In this document: positions 36,501 to 48,700 of the stretch, piece by piece
Layout of the letters: each line of letters opens with the position of its first letter
How positions within the stretch are numbered: the first letter of the stretch is position 1
DNA from: Triops longicaudatus
Taxonomy: Eukaryota; Arthropoda; Branchiopoda; Notostraca; Triopsidae
Direction of reading: 5' to 3'
DNA: 64,000 bases
Assembly (NCBI GenBank): GCA_022885665.1
Contig: JAGQDJ010000215.1
Location: 1 to 64,000, forward strand
Translations under genes and position numbers: made by a program
Notes under the pieces: model-generated
Database searches by the model: none
The model's input: only the letters and a program-made list of their open reading frames with translations
Told to the model about the DNA's origin: nothing

Positions 36501-37647
36501 GAGCAAACGACTATGTTGCCTTCACTGGTTAGTGCCTTGTTAAGCGTCGTAAACAACAAAACTTTTGGAGGGCTGTTCTTATCTCAACTGGAAAGCACAA
36601 TTCCAACTTTGGTAAGAGACTTGATTTAAAATGGACTCAAAAACTTCTAAATATGTTATAAAGTTTTTATGTTTTTTTTTTATGAAATACCACGTCTGAA
36701 TTTCGCCGTTTTATCTATGATTAAATTTCGATGTATATTTCGACGTCCTATCGCCTTCAACTTTTCTAGAACGTGGAGGAATATTATTATTTTTTTTTAC
36801 TCATGCAGTTTTTAAGTTAGTGCAAAAATTGCAGCGAAATTGCAGATGCTTGGATTCTCGTAGCAACAAAAAAAAAATGAAAAGAAAAAGAAAAAAAAAA
36901 AAAAACAAGAAAACAATGCCGATCTGAAAACAAAGATTGTTTTTGGATCAAACTCCCAGTTCGCAACAACATGTTATGGACAACATCTTTCGTTGGTTCT
37001 GCAAATTTCGTTCGTAATGTTTTGCTCCGGAACACATAGTGTTCGGTGTGTACATCGTTAGACGCTTTCAGGCAACAAACCACTGCTTGGCCCAAGTGTG
37101 CCAAACAATTCATGCAAAACAGAACACGAAACACGCTTCTTCAATACGTGTTTAAGTCAGCGTATGTTTGACATCGACTGATCATTACTTCAAGGAACAT
37201 TCACGTTTCTCCCCTTGCGAGGGAAAATATCTTGTCTTCGTACATATTTCAAAAGGGCTTATGACTCAGTTCAGAGCTGAATTGTTGATATTTTTTCATT
37301 AATTCATATTTGCGTTTGTTTTCCCTTTAGACTCCAACAGAGCTCCTGGCTATTATGCATGTTTTATACCCTGCGGCTAAAGAAATGAAAAGCATTAATT
37401 TGGAGTGCTTTAAAAATTGTGTTAAGAAGGCGGAGACGGTAGCAAATGGCATTATGCAAGAGTTGGATACCCGAACGCCCGACGAGAACACTTCAGATAG
37501 CATCTCTTCGGAAGGAAATATGTAAAACCAACTCAATATTTAAACTTGTGACCTTGTGGGTAATGGATTATACTTTTCAGGATTTTGGAACTCGTTCTTG
37601 GGATTATCAATGATCTGAAGAAAAAGTGCAATTTCAACTTTGAGTAA
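30600..37647 (+). CDS. NCAPG2: Condensin-2 complex subunit G2
   Basis: Twenty exons: 30600-30698, 30763-30897, 30949-31104, 31378-31506, 31574-31867, 32333-32551, 32661-32831, 32897-33079, 33139-33405, 33534-33753, 33812-34029, 34105-34326, 34890-35096, 35215-35429, 35579-35799, 35992-36206, 36285-36422, 36480-36611, 37331-37521, 37581-37647. All phases join to 1232 aa, against about 1143 in human. The product is a HEAT-repeat, non-SMC subunit of condensin II, acting in mitotic chromosome assembly in the nucleus. Family-like blocks include GQKMIARLF...FIEAL, EIYLRGWRAA, MLYQLYQPLLYRALK, NVHVRANAIRIFLDVFP, VPLVRVQAIE and SSHEVRTAVVDGL. A Ser/Arg/Glu-rich insert around 33665-33750 is a probable nuclear or phosphorylated linker. 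Most introns are under 100 bp; two contain element remnants. Confidence 0.93.
31956..32240. mobile_element. Degenerate TIR-family element in an NCAPG2 intron
   Basis: The left end reads caataggatctcattgtaac followed by gaac. Internal sequence repeats the gttcgttatat and cataacgaac motifs in both orientations, as in the other copies. No ORF was seen. Its boundaries are approximate. It fills most of the intron between exons 5 and 6. Confidence 0.4.
34497..34570. repeat. Dispersed repeat, copy 1
   Basis: About 60 bases beginning actaaaaccaagtttctgtt match 39136-39195 (gctaaaaccaagttttgttt) with few differences. Both continue through cacatttc, ggcaacaagaagg and gaaagtaagaaag. One copy is in an NCAPG2 intron and the other in an ELAC1 intron. 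Downstream of this copy are motifs (gaagttcattatatc) shared with the TIR-element family, so both may be internal parts of a larger element. Confidence 0.7.
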
Positions 37648-37812
37648 TTCGTCGAAATTTTGAATGACCCGCCCAATTTTTCCAAAAAGAGTTTGAAATC
37701 GACTTCATCTTTAATACCGATACGTTATTTTGGTAAATACAACAAGTAAATGCTTACATGTGCCTGTTCACGTTTGAATGTTTTGAGCATACGAAGTATA
37801 AGGGTGTGAAAG

Positions 37813-40800
37813 ATGACGTTAAATCTATACTTTCTAGGAACAGCGTCATGTTACCCTACACCGCAGAGATGTGTCACGTCTACTGCACTTCGATTACCTG
37901 GTAATTTTGGCATGTAGCACTTGGAAGTATAAAATGCATCACTGTCGAATCCTGAAGTTACGTTGTATTATCTTTACGGCCTATCTAGATGGAGAAATCT
38001 GGCTCTTTGATTGTGGCGAAGGAACGCAAGTGCAGTTTAAAAAATGTGGTCTAAGACCTGGCCGAGTTACCAAAATTTTCATTACCCACATGCATGGGGA
38101 TCATGTTCGTATTCACTTTCTCGTCACGTTACGAGTACAGTAGAAATCCATTTATCCGGATGGTCACATGTAAAGTGATCATGAAAGTAACTAGAAAGGA
38201 AATGAATGCCGGTACAGGTTTGAAGGTGAGGAAGAAATTGCACTTCGCAAGTGCGTCCTCTGACCCAAGCGCGCTTCCCTCCACGCTATTCTAGGAAAAG
38301 TCATAACACACGAAAAGGATCAGAGTTTGCTGGGTAAATTTGAAAATCGAACTTGCCGGAAAGCGAGAGTTTGTTCCTACACTCTCCCATAAAGTGTTCG
38401 AATTTACTGTGTGTTCATAGTAACCCTTTTGTGGCGTTAAGTCGAGTAATTGCCGAATAGAAATAAAAGGGTTTTAGCGTACATAAATTGTTGGAAAGCT
38501 CTCTTTTGTATGCCTGTAGATTGTTAGATGTGACTGAAATTTTTTCCAATGCAGTTGAATTTGGGTTAGATTTAGGAGACCACAATGAGACCAGCCCGAA
38601 ATACAGTTGAATGAAGGTTAATTTTTGAACAAAACAAGGTTTATCCATTTCTCGTGGAGAAACTCATTCCGCAGGGATTGACGTGTTAAGCTGTTTTTCT
38701 GAACGTGGCTGATATTGTCGAACTTGTATTTCAAAATGTTCTGTTAGTGCGAACGACGCAGATTATAATTGTTTAATCCAGTCACTGAGTAACTTTGCGT
38801 GCGAATTAGATGTGACAAACATTCGTTTGGCAAGATTCATGAAATTACTTTACTGCCTTCAGTCCAAGCTAACTCTTAGTTCAAAATTTCGACAAAGCCT
38901 AGAATCGGCATAATTTTTGCGACGTACTCATGAGAAGAGACCAAGAGAACTTTCGAGTCACTCACGAAGAGCTAAGCTCAATTCCCCATAAAAATCTCTG
39001 CTACCAATCGTTCAGGTCTGTCAAACTTCAGAAAAAAAACTAGCTTTTTCCGAGTTAAGACATTTTTTCCCTCTGGAGAAAAAAAAAATTTGGTAGTCAA
39101 ATTAAGTCGGAAATTTGAAAATTCACTGCCGGTGGGTGCTAAAACCAAGTTTTGTTTGACACATTTCGGCAACAAGAAGGCGAAAGTAAGAAAGACACAC
39201 TTAGGTGACTTGGATTGCTTCTGTCTAAAGTTTGCGAGTCTTTTCGTACGTTCAGAAACTTTGAACAATCCCTGGTGTCAAACAGTTCCAAAGAAATATC
39301 GTTTCCTACTTTGATTATTTGATGTTCCGGAAGTATGTGGTACACTTTTGTCGAAACATGATTTTATCCCACAAATTTGGTTCTTTGTGTAGAATGAAAA
39401 TCAAACAAAGATCATCCCTAAGATTGTCTTGACAACTAGATCTAACAGATAAGTTTCGGAGGCATGAGATGAGGTCAGTAAGCGCATGTATAAACTTCAA
39501 ACACCTGAGCCAAGTTCATCCAGTTTTATTTAAAAGTGGCAGATATTTTTCCTCGAAATATTTTAATAGTTACTCTCGTATACTTCTTTTGTGTTTAATG
39601 TTAACTTCTTTATCAGTGATGTTTTCCTTTGTGTGATCTTTCAAAACCTATATTCAGACAAGAACACCTGCGTGTTTTGCCTGTAAACTTCCACGAGCCG
39701 CGAAAATCAGATCAAATTATGTATTTCCCGAAGTTGGCGTGAAATCGTTCGGATAAATCGAATTCTACTGTTTCCCTTCCTTGCCTACTGATTTCGCTCT
39801 AATGCTTCTGATAGGTGTTCGGATTACCCGGTTTCTTGTGCACGCTGAGTTGGTCGATTTCGGAACTTGCGACGGAAGATTTTGTCCTTGAACTTTACGG
39901 TCCTTTGGGATTGCACAAGTTCATCGAAACCGCCCTGGCTTTGTCTCACTCCTGCCTCAATTACACCTACAGGGTACGGTACCACTTCCATATAGACGCA
40001 TTCCACAAGAACATGCCATCTTCTAGGCAAAAGCTGGCCTTCATTTCCAACCTCCAAACTTTAATTAGGTTTTTGAGTTGATACCTGAGCAAGATCAATA
40101 CCTCCCTGACTTTGATCTTAACTTACACCGCGCGCTCCTACTACCAGAATCTTGTACCTCCAGCACAGTTTCCCAGATACCAACTTCTCATGAAGAGCGC
40201 ATTTGGTCCTTGTAAGTTTGATAACCCGGAAAAAAAACAGACGAACGAGAGAGGAAAAGAGGCAGTGAGGCTCAAACTAACAACAAAAGACCCTGCACAT
40301 CTTTCCCTCTCTCAGTCTCTCCATCTTGAAAACCTCTTCGGCACATAAACGCTTTGCTGGTATTGTTTTACAGATTTGAAGACTCTCGTTATTCAGTTCG
40401 TGCAGGCTGGGTGAAACACACCGTGCCCACATTTGGGTTCCTCATCGCGGAGAAAGATGACAAAGCACGAGGGAAGTTGAATGTAACCAAGTTGCGAGCT
40501 TTAGGCTTGGAACCTGGGCCTTTCTGTACATCACTAAAAGCTGGCTTGCCTGTCACGTTAACGGACCAAGCGGGAACGACCATAACGGTGATCTACGATG
40601 TGTTATATATATAAACACCCAATAAATGTTTTCCAACTTTTTTTTTTCTTGTCGTTTTCTGTCTCTAGGTTGATCCTGAACAAGTCCTGGACCCAGGTCC
40701 CCGAGCCCGTAAAATCCTCATTTTGGGTGACACTAACGACCCTTGGCCGATCTCACCTTTAGCCAAGTATAAAAGTCTTTTGATAGGGGAGCTAAATTGG

Positions 40801-41299
40801 CCATAACTTTTTCACTCAATTCATGAAGGGACGTGGATGTAGTGATTCATGAAGCCACATTTGAGAAAGCCTTAGAGAGCAAAGCCATGGAAACGGGGCA
40901 TTCAACGCCCATCCAGGCAGCCCAATTTGCATGTCGGGTCCAAGCTCGAGTGCTCGTTTTGAATCACTTTAGCCAACGCTACGCGACCCGTTCTTCCGAC
41001 GACTCCCTGTCTCAAGTAGATATTGCTACAGTTCAAAGAAGTTTCCGGTCTGTAAAAGCACGTTTTATAAAGAAGTATTTCCTTTTTTTCTCTCTCTCTT
41101 TCTTTTTCATTTTGGTTTAATTTGATGGTGAAAGGACAACAAGGGCGAGGACACGAACATGTTGCGACAAGAAGCCGAGTTAGAATGCGAAAAACTTGGA
41201 TTCCATTGCCGGGTTATTGCAGCTTACGATTTTATGCATCTAGCCATTTCCAAAGATTTGGAGATTGTGGAGAATTACGCTGCTCAGAAAACTGCATAA
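37813..41299 (+). CDS. ELAC1: Short-form tRNase Z (zinc phosphodiesterase ELAC1)
   Basis: Eight exons: 37813-37900, 37989-38104, 39815-39973, 40069-40211, 40374-40587, 40669-40766, 40829-41015, 41135-41299. Phases join to 389 aa, against 363 in human. The enzyme is a metallo-beta-lactamase-fold endonuclease acting on tRNA 3' ends. Metal-site motifs: LFDCGEGTQ, the His cluster THMHGDH (end of exon 2), LGD in exon 6, HEATF and GHSTP in exon 7, and LNHFSQRY, all as expected for the family. There is no N-terminal duplicated half as in ELAC2. The ATG at 37813 gives MTLNLYFLGTASCYPTP, matching the usual short start. The exon 2 donor (GTTCGT) is weak but required by phase and by the VFGLPGF continuation. 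NCAPG2 ends 165 bp upstream on the same strand. Confidence 0.94.
39136..39195. repeat. Dispersed repeat, copy 2
   Basis: The partner of the repeat at 34497-34570, in the same orientation, within the large second intron of ELAC1 (38105-39814). The shared block is about 60 bases; flanking sequence then diverges. Confidence 0.7.
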
Positions 41300-41859
41300 G
41301 TGGCTTACTTAAGGCGTTAGAAACAGTGACAAGGAAGGGTTCAAGATAGCCAGCTTGTTGGGTACGTTTTGCTGTCTTCAGATTTGGAATGGTTCAGACT
41401 TGGCCCACTGCCGGCTCTTTTTTCATTCTTTTTTTCTCTCGTTTAACTTTATAGGTGTTTTTCTTTCCAGCCTTACCTCCCACCATAAGTATCGTATATA
41501 CAGCGGGCACCATGTGGTGGACCAAAGCTAGCAGTATTTACATTTAAACTATCTTCTTTGAGTGAATTCCAGGGAATTCTGTTGGAAAAAAATTACTGCT
41601 TTGTTTGGTGCTGGGATTTTCAGGATGAAAGTTTTCTTTTTATTTTGTTGCCGTTTACTTGGACGCTTGCCTGGGTAAAAGTTTTAGATGAGCGTTTGAT
41701 TTTTTTTTTAATTATAATGACGTCTTCGGTATCTTTTTGAAAACCATGATGAAAGATGCCTGCGTTGATTAAAACAGCGTAGTGGAAAATTGGATCCGAC
41801 GACTTCAGATTACGAGCTTTCTTATTTAGATGATTAAAACTTGATAATTCTTGTTTCAG
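41300..41859. other. Intergenic after ELAC1, with short coding-like frames
   Basis: This should start with the ELAC1 3' UTR. Two short plus-strand blocks behind good acceptors read as plausible peptide, 41471-41532 (ending HHVVDQS and a stop) and 41569-41680. I could not join them in phase to anything. Confidence 0.3.
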
Positions 41860-44800
41860 AATGTTAATGAAGGAAAAGTACGACACGGGGCTCAGGGGAA
41901 CAATGATCTTTTGTCACACAGATTCAAGTTCTCACTTTTTTCGTGCTCTAATGTATAAAAAGCTTTGTCATCGTAACAGAAGTTGTGTCACCTTCTCTGG
42001 CTCATTTGCTCAAATACACCAAGATTTAGCTGGTATATAATTTGTGACTAGGTCGTTAGACAGAAATGGAGTGAAGCAACCTTAACATGTAATTGCGTTA
42101 TTACACTAATTAGTCAGAATTCTAGCTAATGGTGGAGCTGTAGTAAATTCTATTTGCTCATAAAAACGTATAAATTCTCTTTTGCTAGACGGTGCACTAC
42201 AGCCTGGTTTTGAATTAATAGTTTTCCCCCAAACTTCATCATTTCCCAGAATCGGTTATAAACCCAAGGTAAGCGCGGTATCTTTTATCATGGTTAAATT
42301 AACACACGGTAATATCAACGCAAAATTTACATGCATCAAACCCTACAAGGTAATACAACCACTGAATACCATAAACTTACAATACGCTATTTTTCCATGT
42401 TAATTGTGCAGTGAAAAACGCGGTAACAGCGTTTTAACGGAAAGTTGGGTAGAATTGAGGTAACCTGGATAATAATGCAAGCCTAGTGAGAAGGGTAGTG
42501 AAAACTTCGTCACCCTACTTGTTCTATTTTGGGCAAACGCCACGAAAGCAAACAAGTTCATTTGTCTTTTGTTACAACTGTGTGTCTTCGTAAACCGTAC
42601 TGCAGGTAAAGAAAACAATGCGAATGAACTCTGAAAGTGTGGATGTACTCAATCAAAACTTAATTTAGGTTAATTCGGGAAAATGAGCAATCACGGCAAG
42701 CTGTGTAGTATGAACGGCGCTTTAGCTCAAGGAGCGTTGCCATTTCTCCCATGAGCATATACGACGATACGTAATAATGGGTAAGTGCAATGTTAACAAC
42801 AATTCCACCAACAGTCTTCAAAAAGAGCTTGCAATTGCATTAACGTCACATCCTGAATCCGAATCATGCTAGTAAAAAAATATGGCGCTCTTTCAGTGTG
42901 ATTGCAATGGTACACGTTTTTCCTCGAAAAACATATAGCAAAAAACTATGTTGCTTCATACATCTCGCACATCGAGTTTTTGCACGGGATGAGCCATATT
43001 TTCTTTCTCTGAATCCATTTTATTTCCAAACAATGAACCAAAACAAAACAGGCTGTATTGTTTTATTCTCTTTTTTCACCTTGCCTTCTTTTATTACCAA
43101 ATCCACAAAATAGAAACAGGTTCGAAAAATCGAAAAGTGTAATGTTCAAGAGCTCGCGACAGCTTTCGTTAACTGTGAAATTATAAGAGCTCGTGTAGAT
43201 CTCCACACCTGGCATTTACTAATGAGATTGCTACTTCTAACGTGAAAGCCCAGAGACGGATACGGTGCACGTGTGTTTTTCATTTTTCTTTTCTAGCTAA
43301 ATGGGAGGGAAAAGAGAGACTTGAAATAAGCTACGTGTGTTAAGATGGGAAACGTGACAGAGCAACTCTTGAAAATAAAATAAAATAAAAAAAAACAACT
43401 CTGTGAAGTCGAGTTTCGGCTATTTTTTTACGTGTCGAAAAAAATTATTATTTGTACCGTTTCCGTCCATCCTGACAAAAGACCTTTCTTTCTCAACAGT
43501 AATTGCATACAACCATGAGAAGAACTTGGGGGACTGTGTACACTTGCCTTCTTTGCTACATTTTTTCCAAGCTGTATTTGAAGAAAAGAACCCATTACAG
43601 ACCTTGTCAAATAGACTATCCCAAATAAGCAAGAAAGGCTTCTAGGATCAACTGAGCTTTTGGTTCGGTTTGATTGTTAGGAACTTAATGAGTTGGTTGC
43701 TACGCGTTGGTGAAAGGAGAGGTCGTTGTTGGTTTAAAGACGCAAATTCGGTCGAATCCCATTAATTAACACAAAGTGTAATGTGCCAGGTGCTCGTGCA
43801 CTCTGAAACGGGATTTCTGGGGTATTTGGCTCAAGTTCGCTAAAAGATAGAGAATGAGGTACTTTAATATGATGTGGGAATTCCACCACACGGGCTCTCA
43901 TAAAGCACCGGGTTTTACTTTTTCCTTTTTTTCCCCTTTTCTGTGCACCTCTCCCCGTTGTCTAAGCAAGTGCTTAAAACCGCGCGACACACGTTTCTAT
44001 AATACCACAGTATTTCGGGTTTATTTTGCGTGCCCTCCCAAGTTCCGCTTGTATAAATATCTGACATTATCATATTCATGTTTGGAGAGATCTATAAGCT
44101 CGGGAAAGGAGAAAGGAAAAGTAAACGTAATATAGTACTATAAACCAAGGGAAAATACCCGGTTTTGAGATACAAATTTGAGAGCGTAGACATCAGACGT
44201 CTGACCGACTTTCGTCGAAGAAATACGTCGAGTACTTGACGGGAAATAGTGAGAGTTGAGGGGTTTATTTGCGTTTTACTTCCTCTTTTTTCGGAAAATG
44301 ATAACGGGTATTTTACTGTAATGTCTCTTTCGCTGTAAAGGAATATGCAGCGCGAACGGAACGAAAATTGTTTTTAGCAGGTTTTGAGAAGCGTTTCCAG
44401 AAAAAATTAATTATCACGATGCAGAAGTGATAAGCGTTCATGGTAGCGCAGGGTTCAAGCAATTTTATATGCGAAAAGGTGCATTATTAATAGCTTTTTT
44501 TACGTTCCCAACTTTATGGAAAAAGTATATAAGTTTTAAGTGAAACACAACTACCGTGTACAAAAGACGCAGTTAATAATCATTACACTTGACAGGGTAT
44601 TTATGGTAAAATCCGCTTCCTTATTAATCGACATTATTACAGTTTGTCGCGCACTGACCAGATCCTCGTAGTCGGTTTGATCGCGGGACAGGTTAACTCA
44701 GTTTGCCCAGGGTTTGGTGCACAGCGTTAAAGTGCTAAAATGCAAAATATATGTATTAAAAGTTATACCTCGTTCTACCCTGCTTGCGGCAAGTATGGCT

Positions 44801-45722
44801 TTGGGTAAAAGCACTTCAATGAATGTCCATGAAATATGTCAATGTTGCCCTGAGGGCAATCCAAGCTAGCTCGGGTAAAGTTAATCCCCTTGGCGGAGTA
44901 GCCTACCTTTTTAATTTTTTGTATTACCCGGAATATCTCTTCTGCGAAATTTTCTACGTCATATTTCGAGAATAAAGGACAGGTTAACCGTTATTATTTG
45001 GACGTAACAAAGTTCAAAGTTTCTTTGATCAAGGGCATGGCGTGGGCGCAAAGAGATGTAACGAGGGAAGCGAGCCGCGAATTAGCCATCTAGGCTAGTA
45101 TGAAATCAAGCATCAAAGAGAAGAATAGCTGGTGGAAAATCATGATTGCGCGGAAACCGAATTCACTAATTAATACGGAAATTTTGTTTTGACCGTGAAA
45201 GCAGAGATTTTTTATTTTCTATAACGACATCTATGAAGCCAAAATTGCATTTAAAACCACGGTTGAATTTAGATTTCGTATTTAAATATTTCTGTACACT
45301 ATCTTCAATCTAAGTTTTTCTACGAATGACGTGAACTTTTTACGTTGCTTTTGGCATGATGCACTGTGTGTGTCGACATAAAATAAAGTCAATTGCAGCA
45401 AAGTTTATTGTGCTGAAATTCTGCAGTGAGAAAATAAAGCTTAGTTTGCCTTCGTATTTATTTCTTTAAGTAATAGTAATACGTTTTCCGAACGTCAGTG
45501 TTTGATTGTAACTGAGTTAGGAGCCTCTTACAGCGTTTTAGCTAATGCTGTCTATCTTTCTTACGCTGTTTTTCTTTCTTTTTATTGTAGACGTATTATA
45601 CGTTTCGAGGACGAAAGATCCAATTCGCCACCTTCCAGGCACCAAACGAGTTTCTCGCTCAATTACTCGAATGCGTAGAGCCAAATAGGACGGGGACCCA
45701 AGTCTTCTTAAGTGCTGCCAAG
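41860..45722 (+). CDS. Candidate unrecognised multi-exon gene (three in-phase exons)
   Basis: Exon a, 41860-42032, sits between TTGTTTCAG and GCTG|GTATAT. Exon b, 42189-42268, sits between TTTGCTAG and AAG|GTAAGC. Exon c, 45591-45722, sits between TTTATTGTAG and AAG|GTACCA. The phases (1, then 0) join without stops to about 128 codons. Peptide landmarks: MLMKEKYDTGLRGTMIFCH, FSGSFAQIHQDLADGALQPG, SFPRIGYKPK and APNEFLAQLLECVEPN. Composition looks like real globular protein. Exon a enters with two bases missing from its first codon, so an upstream exon is needed unless the internal ATG at 41861 is used. The continuation past 45722 is unclear. I do not recognise the family. Confidence 0.42.
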
Positions 45723-48700
45723 GTACCAGTAATTTTCTAAACTCGTTAATTCCGGCAAAGTAATTGTGTTGCTCTGTCTTTGTCTAGTTGTGCATATATT
45801 CAGCCTTTGCGAGGAAAACGTAACAATAAAGAACCCTGATAGTGAAACTCAGCTCTGTTACAATGGATGAAACACCGCGCCCTCCCTCTTGACACAGCAG
45901 AATGGAGCAAAGAAAGGGTTAACCATTTTCGGTGCTAAAAGATGGCTGTGTGAGTACTAAGAGAAATGGTAACGGGCATTAGCTAGATGGACGGGATACC
46001 CAAAGAGATGAGGTTTCAGATCGGAGGTTACGTGACCTTTTCTCGTCTGCTGTAATCTTGCGTCTTTCTCTACTCTGCTTTTGCTTGTGTTACTTTACCC
46101 TTGTTTGTCCTGCTTGAACGCACTTACTCGCTTTTTTCGTTCTCTGACAATCGGGAAAGTAAGATCCAAAGGATGAGAAGCTGAACCGTCGGGCCCCCTT
46201 TGCCTTGATTTACGCTGGATGGCTTGATCTCATTTCCTATGCATGACCAACCGGCAAGAGAGCCCCATCCTGAGCCCATTTCCTTTTTAACGTTAAAAGT
46301 TTCCTTTTGCTGCGTTGTATCATAGACTCTACACTCCTCTAACTCTTACAACTAACTCCTGATGAGCGTGTAAAGCGTGCGAAGTATAAAAATCCACCGT
46401 TTCCGACTTTGCTAGCTGTTTTAACTTGTTATTTTGTTATTTTATTCCCAACTTTTCTTTCCATTTTTTTTTGTTGGGTTAGCGTTTTCCTCGAAGCGCA
46501 CCAACGCCATCAATTACGTTTTCATGACAAAAGAGAAAGAGCTTAAGCAAAGTTAAGGTAAGAGAGAGAAAAACTACAAGGCTGCGTTCTCAGTGCCATC
46601 TTAAGACGTTACCGGGCCAAAATAGTCCAGGTTAAGGCGCACCTGTATTTCCACATAACTTCCACAAATTACCCATACGGTCTTGTTAGGCAAAACCGCG
46701 TTGCGCCTTAGTGCATTCAATGAACTCAACACGATACGCGAAAATATAAATTTTACGCAGTTAACACAGAGAATACTCTTAATGCTGTATTTTTGTCTGA
46801 CTCAAACGCAGATTTTTGGAAAAGAAAAAGGTAATTGGAACGTTTCCTTCATTATTTTAATTGAAGAGGGACAGACAATTCAAAAGATATTTATAAAAAA
46901 TTACAAATGTAATGCAAATAAGTAGTAATTGTATATTTTAATGGTATAGGCCTATACAATATGGCTTTTTAATAAAATGATATGCAAATTCAATTTTTGT
47001 TTTTCTTCCCACGTAAACTTCACTATTTTCTCAAGAAATCTTCCCTATATGTTTTTCGCTGTATTTAATGAACGTGTCATTTTTTTCATCACTGAAGTAG
47101 TTTTAGTTTATTAGCTATAATTTTTGTACGAATTATACCATGTCCGAACTGTCTCCTCGTGTCTGATGTAATTTGATATAAAAGCAAGCGAATCGGGTGT
47201 GCGCCGTCACTCCTATTTTTTATTGCTAGTCCGTATGGGGGAAAGTGTTAGGGACTTTTGTCTTAAGGACATTTCTTTGCCCGGTGAGATGCGTTTCTTA
47301 AGTAAACAAGCTATGCACTTCTTAGAAATGTCAACAATGGAAATTACCCCACATCGAAACTACAAAGCGAATATGGGAGCGACATGATGAGTTGTAAAAT
47401 AATTTGAATGGGCAGTTATACAAGTGGTATTAACACAAAGTACTATACATTTTCGTATGCTAAACTATGAAATGCATCAATGAAATGAACCTAAGGATAG
47501 CTGAAGGGAATTTCTGGGAAATGAGCAGGAAATTCAATTTGTAAAGTAGAGTTTGCAACGAAAGGGCCAATGAACGTTTTAAATAATAAAAAAATATATA
47601 TCGCCGTGCGGTTCTTGCACGTGACCGTGTCCAGGTTTGCTTGAATATTGGCAATATCGCCGGGATTGTACTGATATATTATAAACGAATGTTACTGTAG
47701 AGCTGGAACGTGGCAGACGCTTAGGGAGAGTGCTTTGCAACAGTAGTGCCATACTCTATTGAAAATAGCAATCTTGTAAGTGTGCAAAAAAAAGACAATC
47801 TCGTTTCTATCAGAACGCTATTTACCATCCAAAACCCATATGAAGCGTCTTTAGAAATAACTTTTTCAAGAGACAAATTCTCGAAGGTAATCTTTGTGCA
47901 ATTTTCTAGGGGAACGAAAAGCATCAAACGATGATAAGTGCTGATAACCGACTGTATCTAGCGCACGTTGTACTGCTTTTGTCATAAAACAAAGGTGAAA
48001 AGCGAAATGCAGTTGATCGTTGCTGGAATGATAGAGTTGTTTCAGCCTTCTTTTCCAATTTCCTGCTCACTCAATAGTAGCTTCTCGCTCAATTTGGCCT
48101 TCTTAAGTTGGGCCTGTACCTTTTTTCGCTCAAAGGGTAAAAGAAATCTTTACAAGCTTCGTATAAATTAAGGAGATAAAAGATAAAAATGTTGTCTGCA
48201 ACAACTATGTCGGTTTACATTATGCATCGCGAACGCAGAGAAAAAAAATTGTGGAAACTCGCTTGTTAGGACCATCAAGCTTCTTCTTCCTTTGGAAAGC
48301 TGATTCTTTTGCTTGTAAAGTCTGTGAATAACAAATTTCGGCCACTAGGCCCCCAAGCGCTTGGTTGTCAGCTTAATTCCAACAGATGTCAGCCTATTCG
48401 CTTCACAACGTTGCCTGAAAAGCTGACAAAAGGTAACTGGACAAAGACAACTTGCTCGTCACATAACATGTACAAAAACTCGACAATTTGCTAACTTTAT
48501 GTTATTTTCATCGTATTTCCGTAAGTAAAAAAATAAAAGAGTAAACAAACAAAACGTAAAACAAGAAAATGGTAGAAAAATCGAAGCTAAAATGGAATGA
48601 AATTACAAGGTATGTTGTGTACATACGAGTTGATCTTCGTTAAGGTACGAGGTCTTGAGGCTAAAGTTTGTCGAAATAAAGAACATTTGGAAAGAGTTTC

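Noticed and set aside
43685..43765. A gttggt...ttcggtcgaatccc stretch resembling tRNA D- and T-arm words.
   Set aside because: No acceptor stem or anticodon arm can be folded around it. No tRNA was found elsewhere by eye either.
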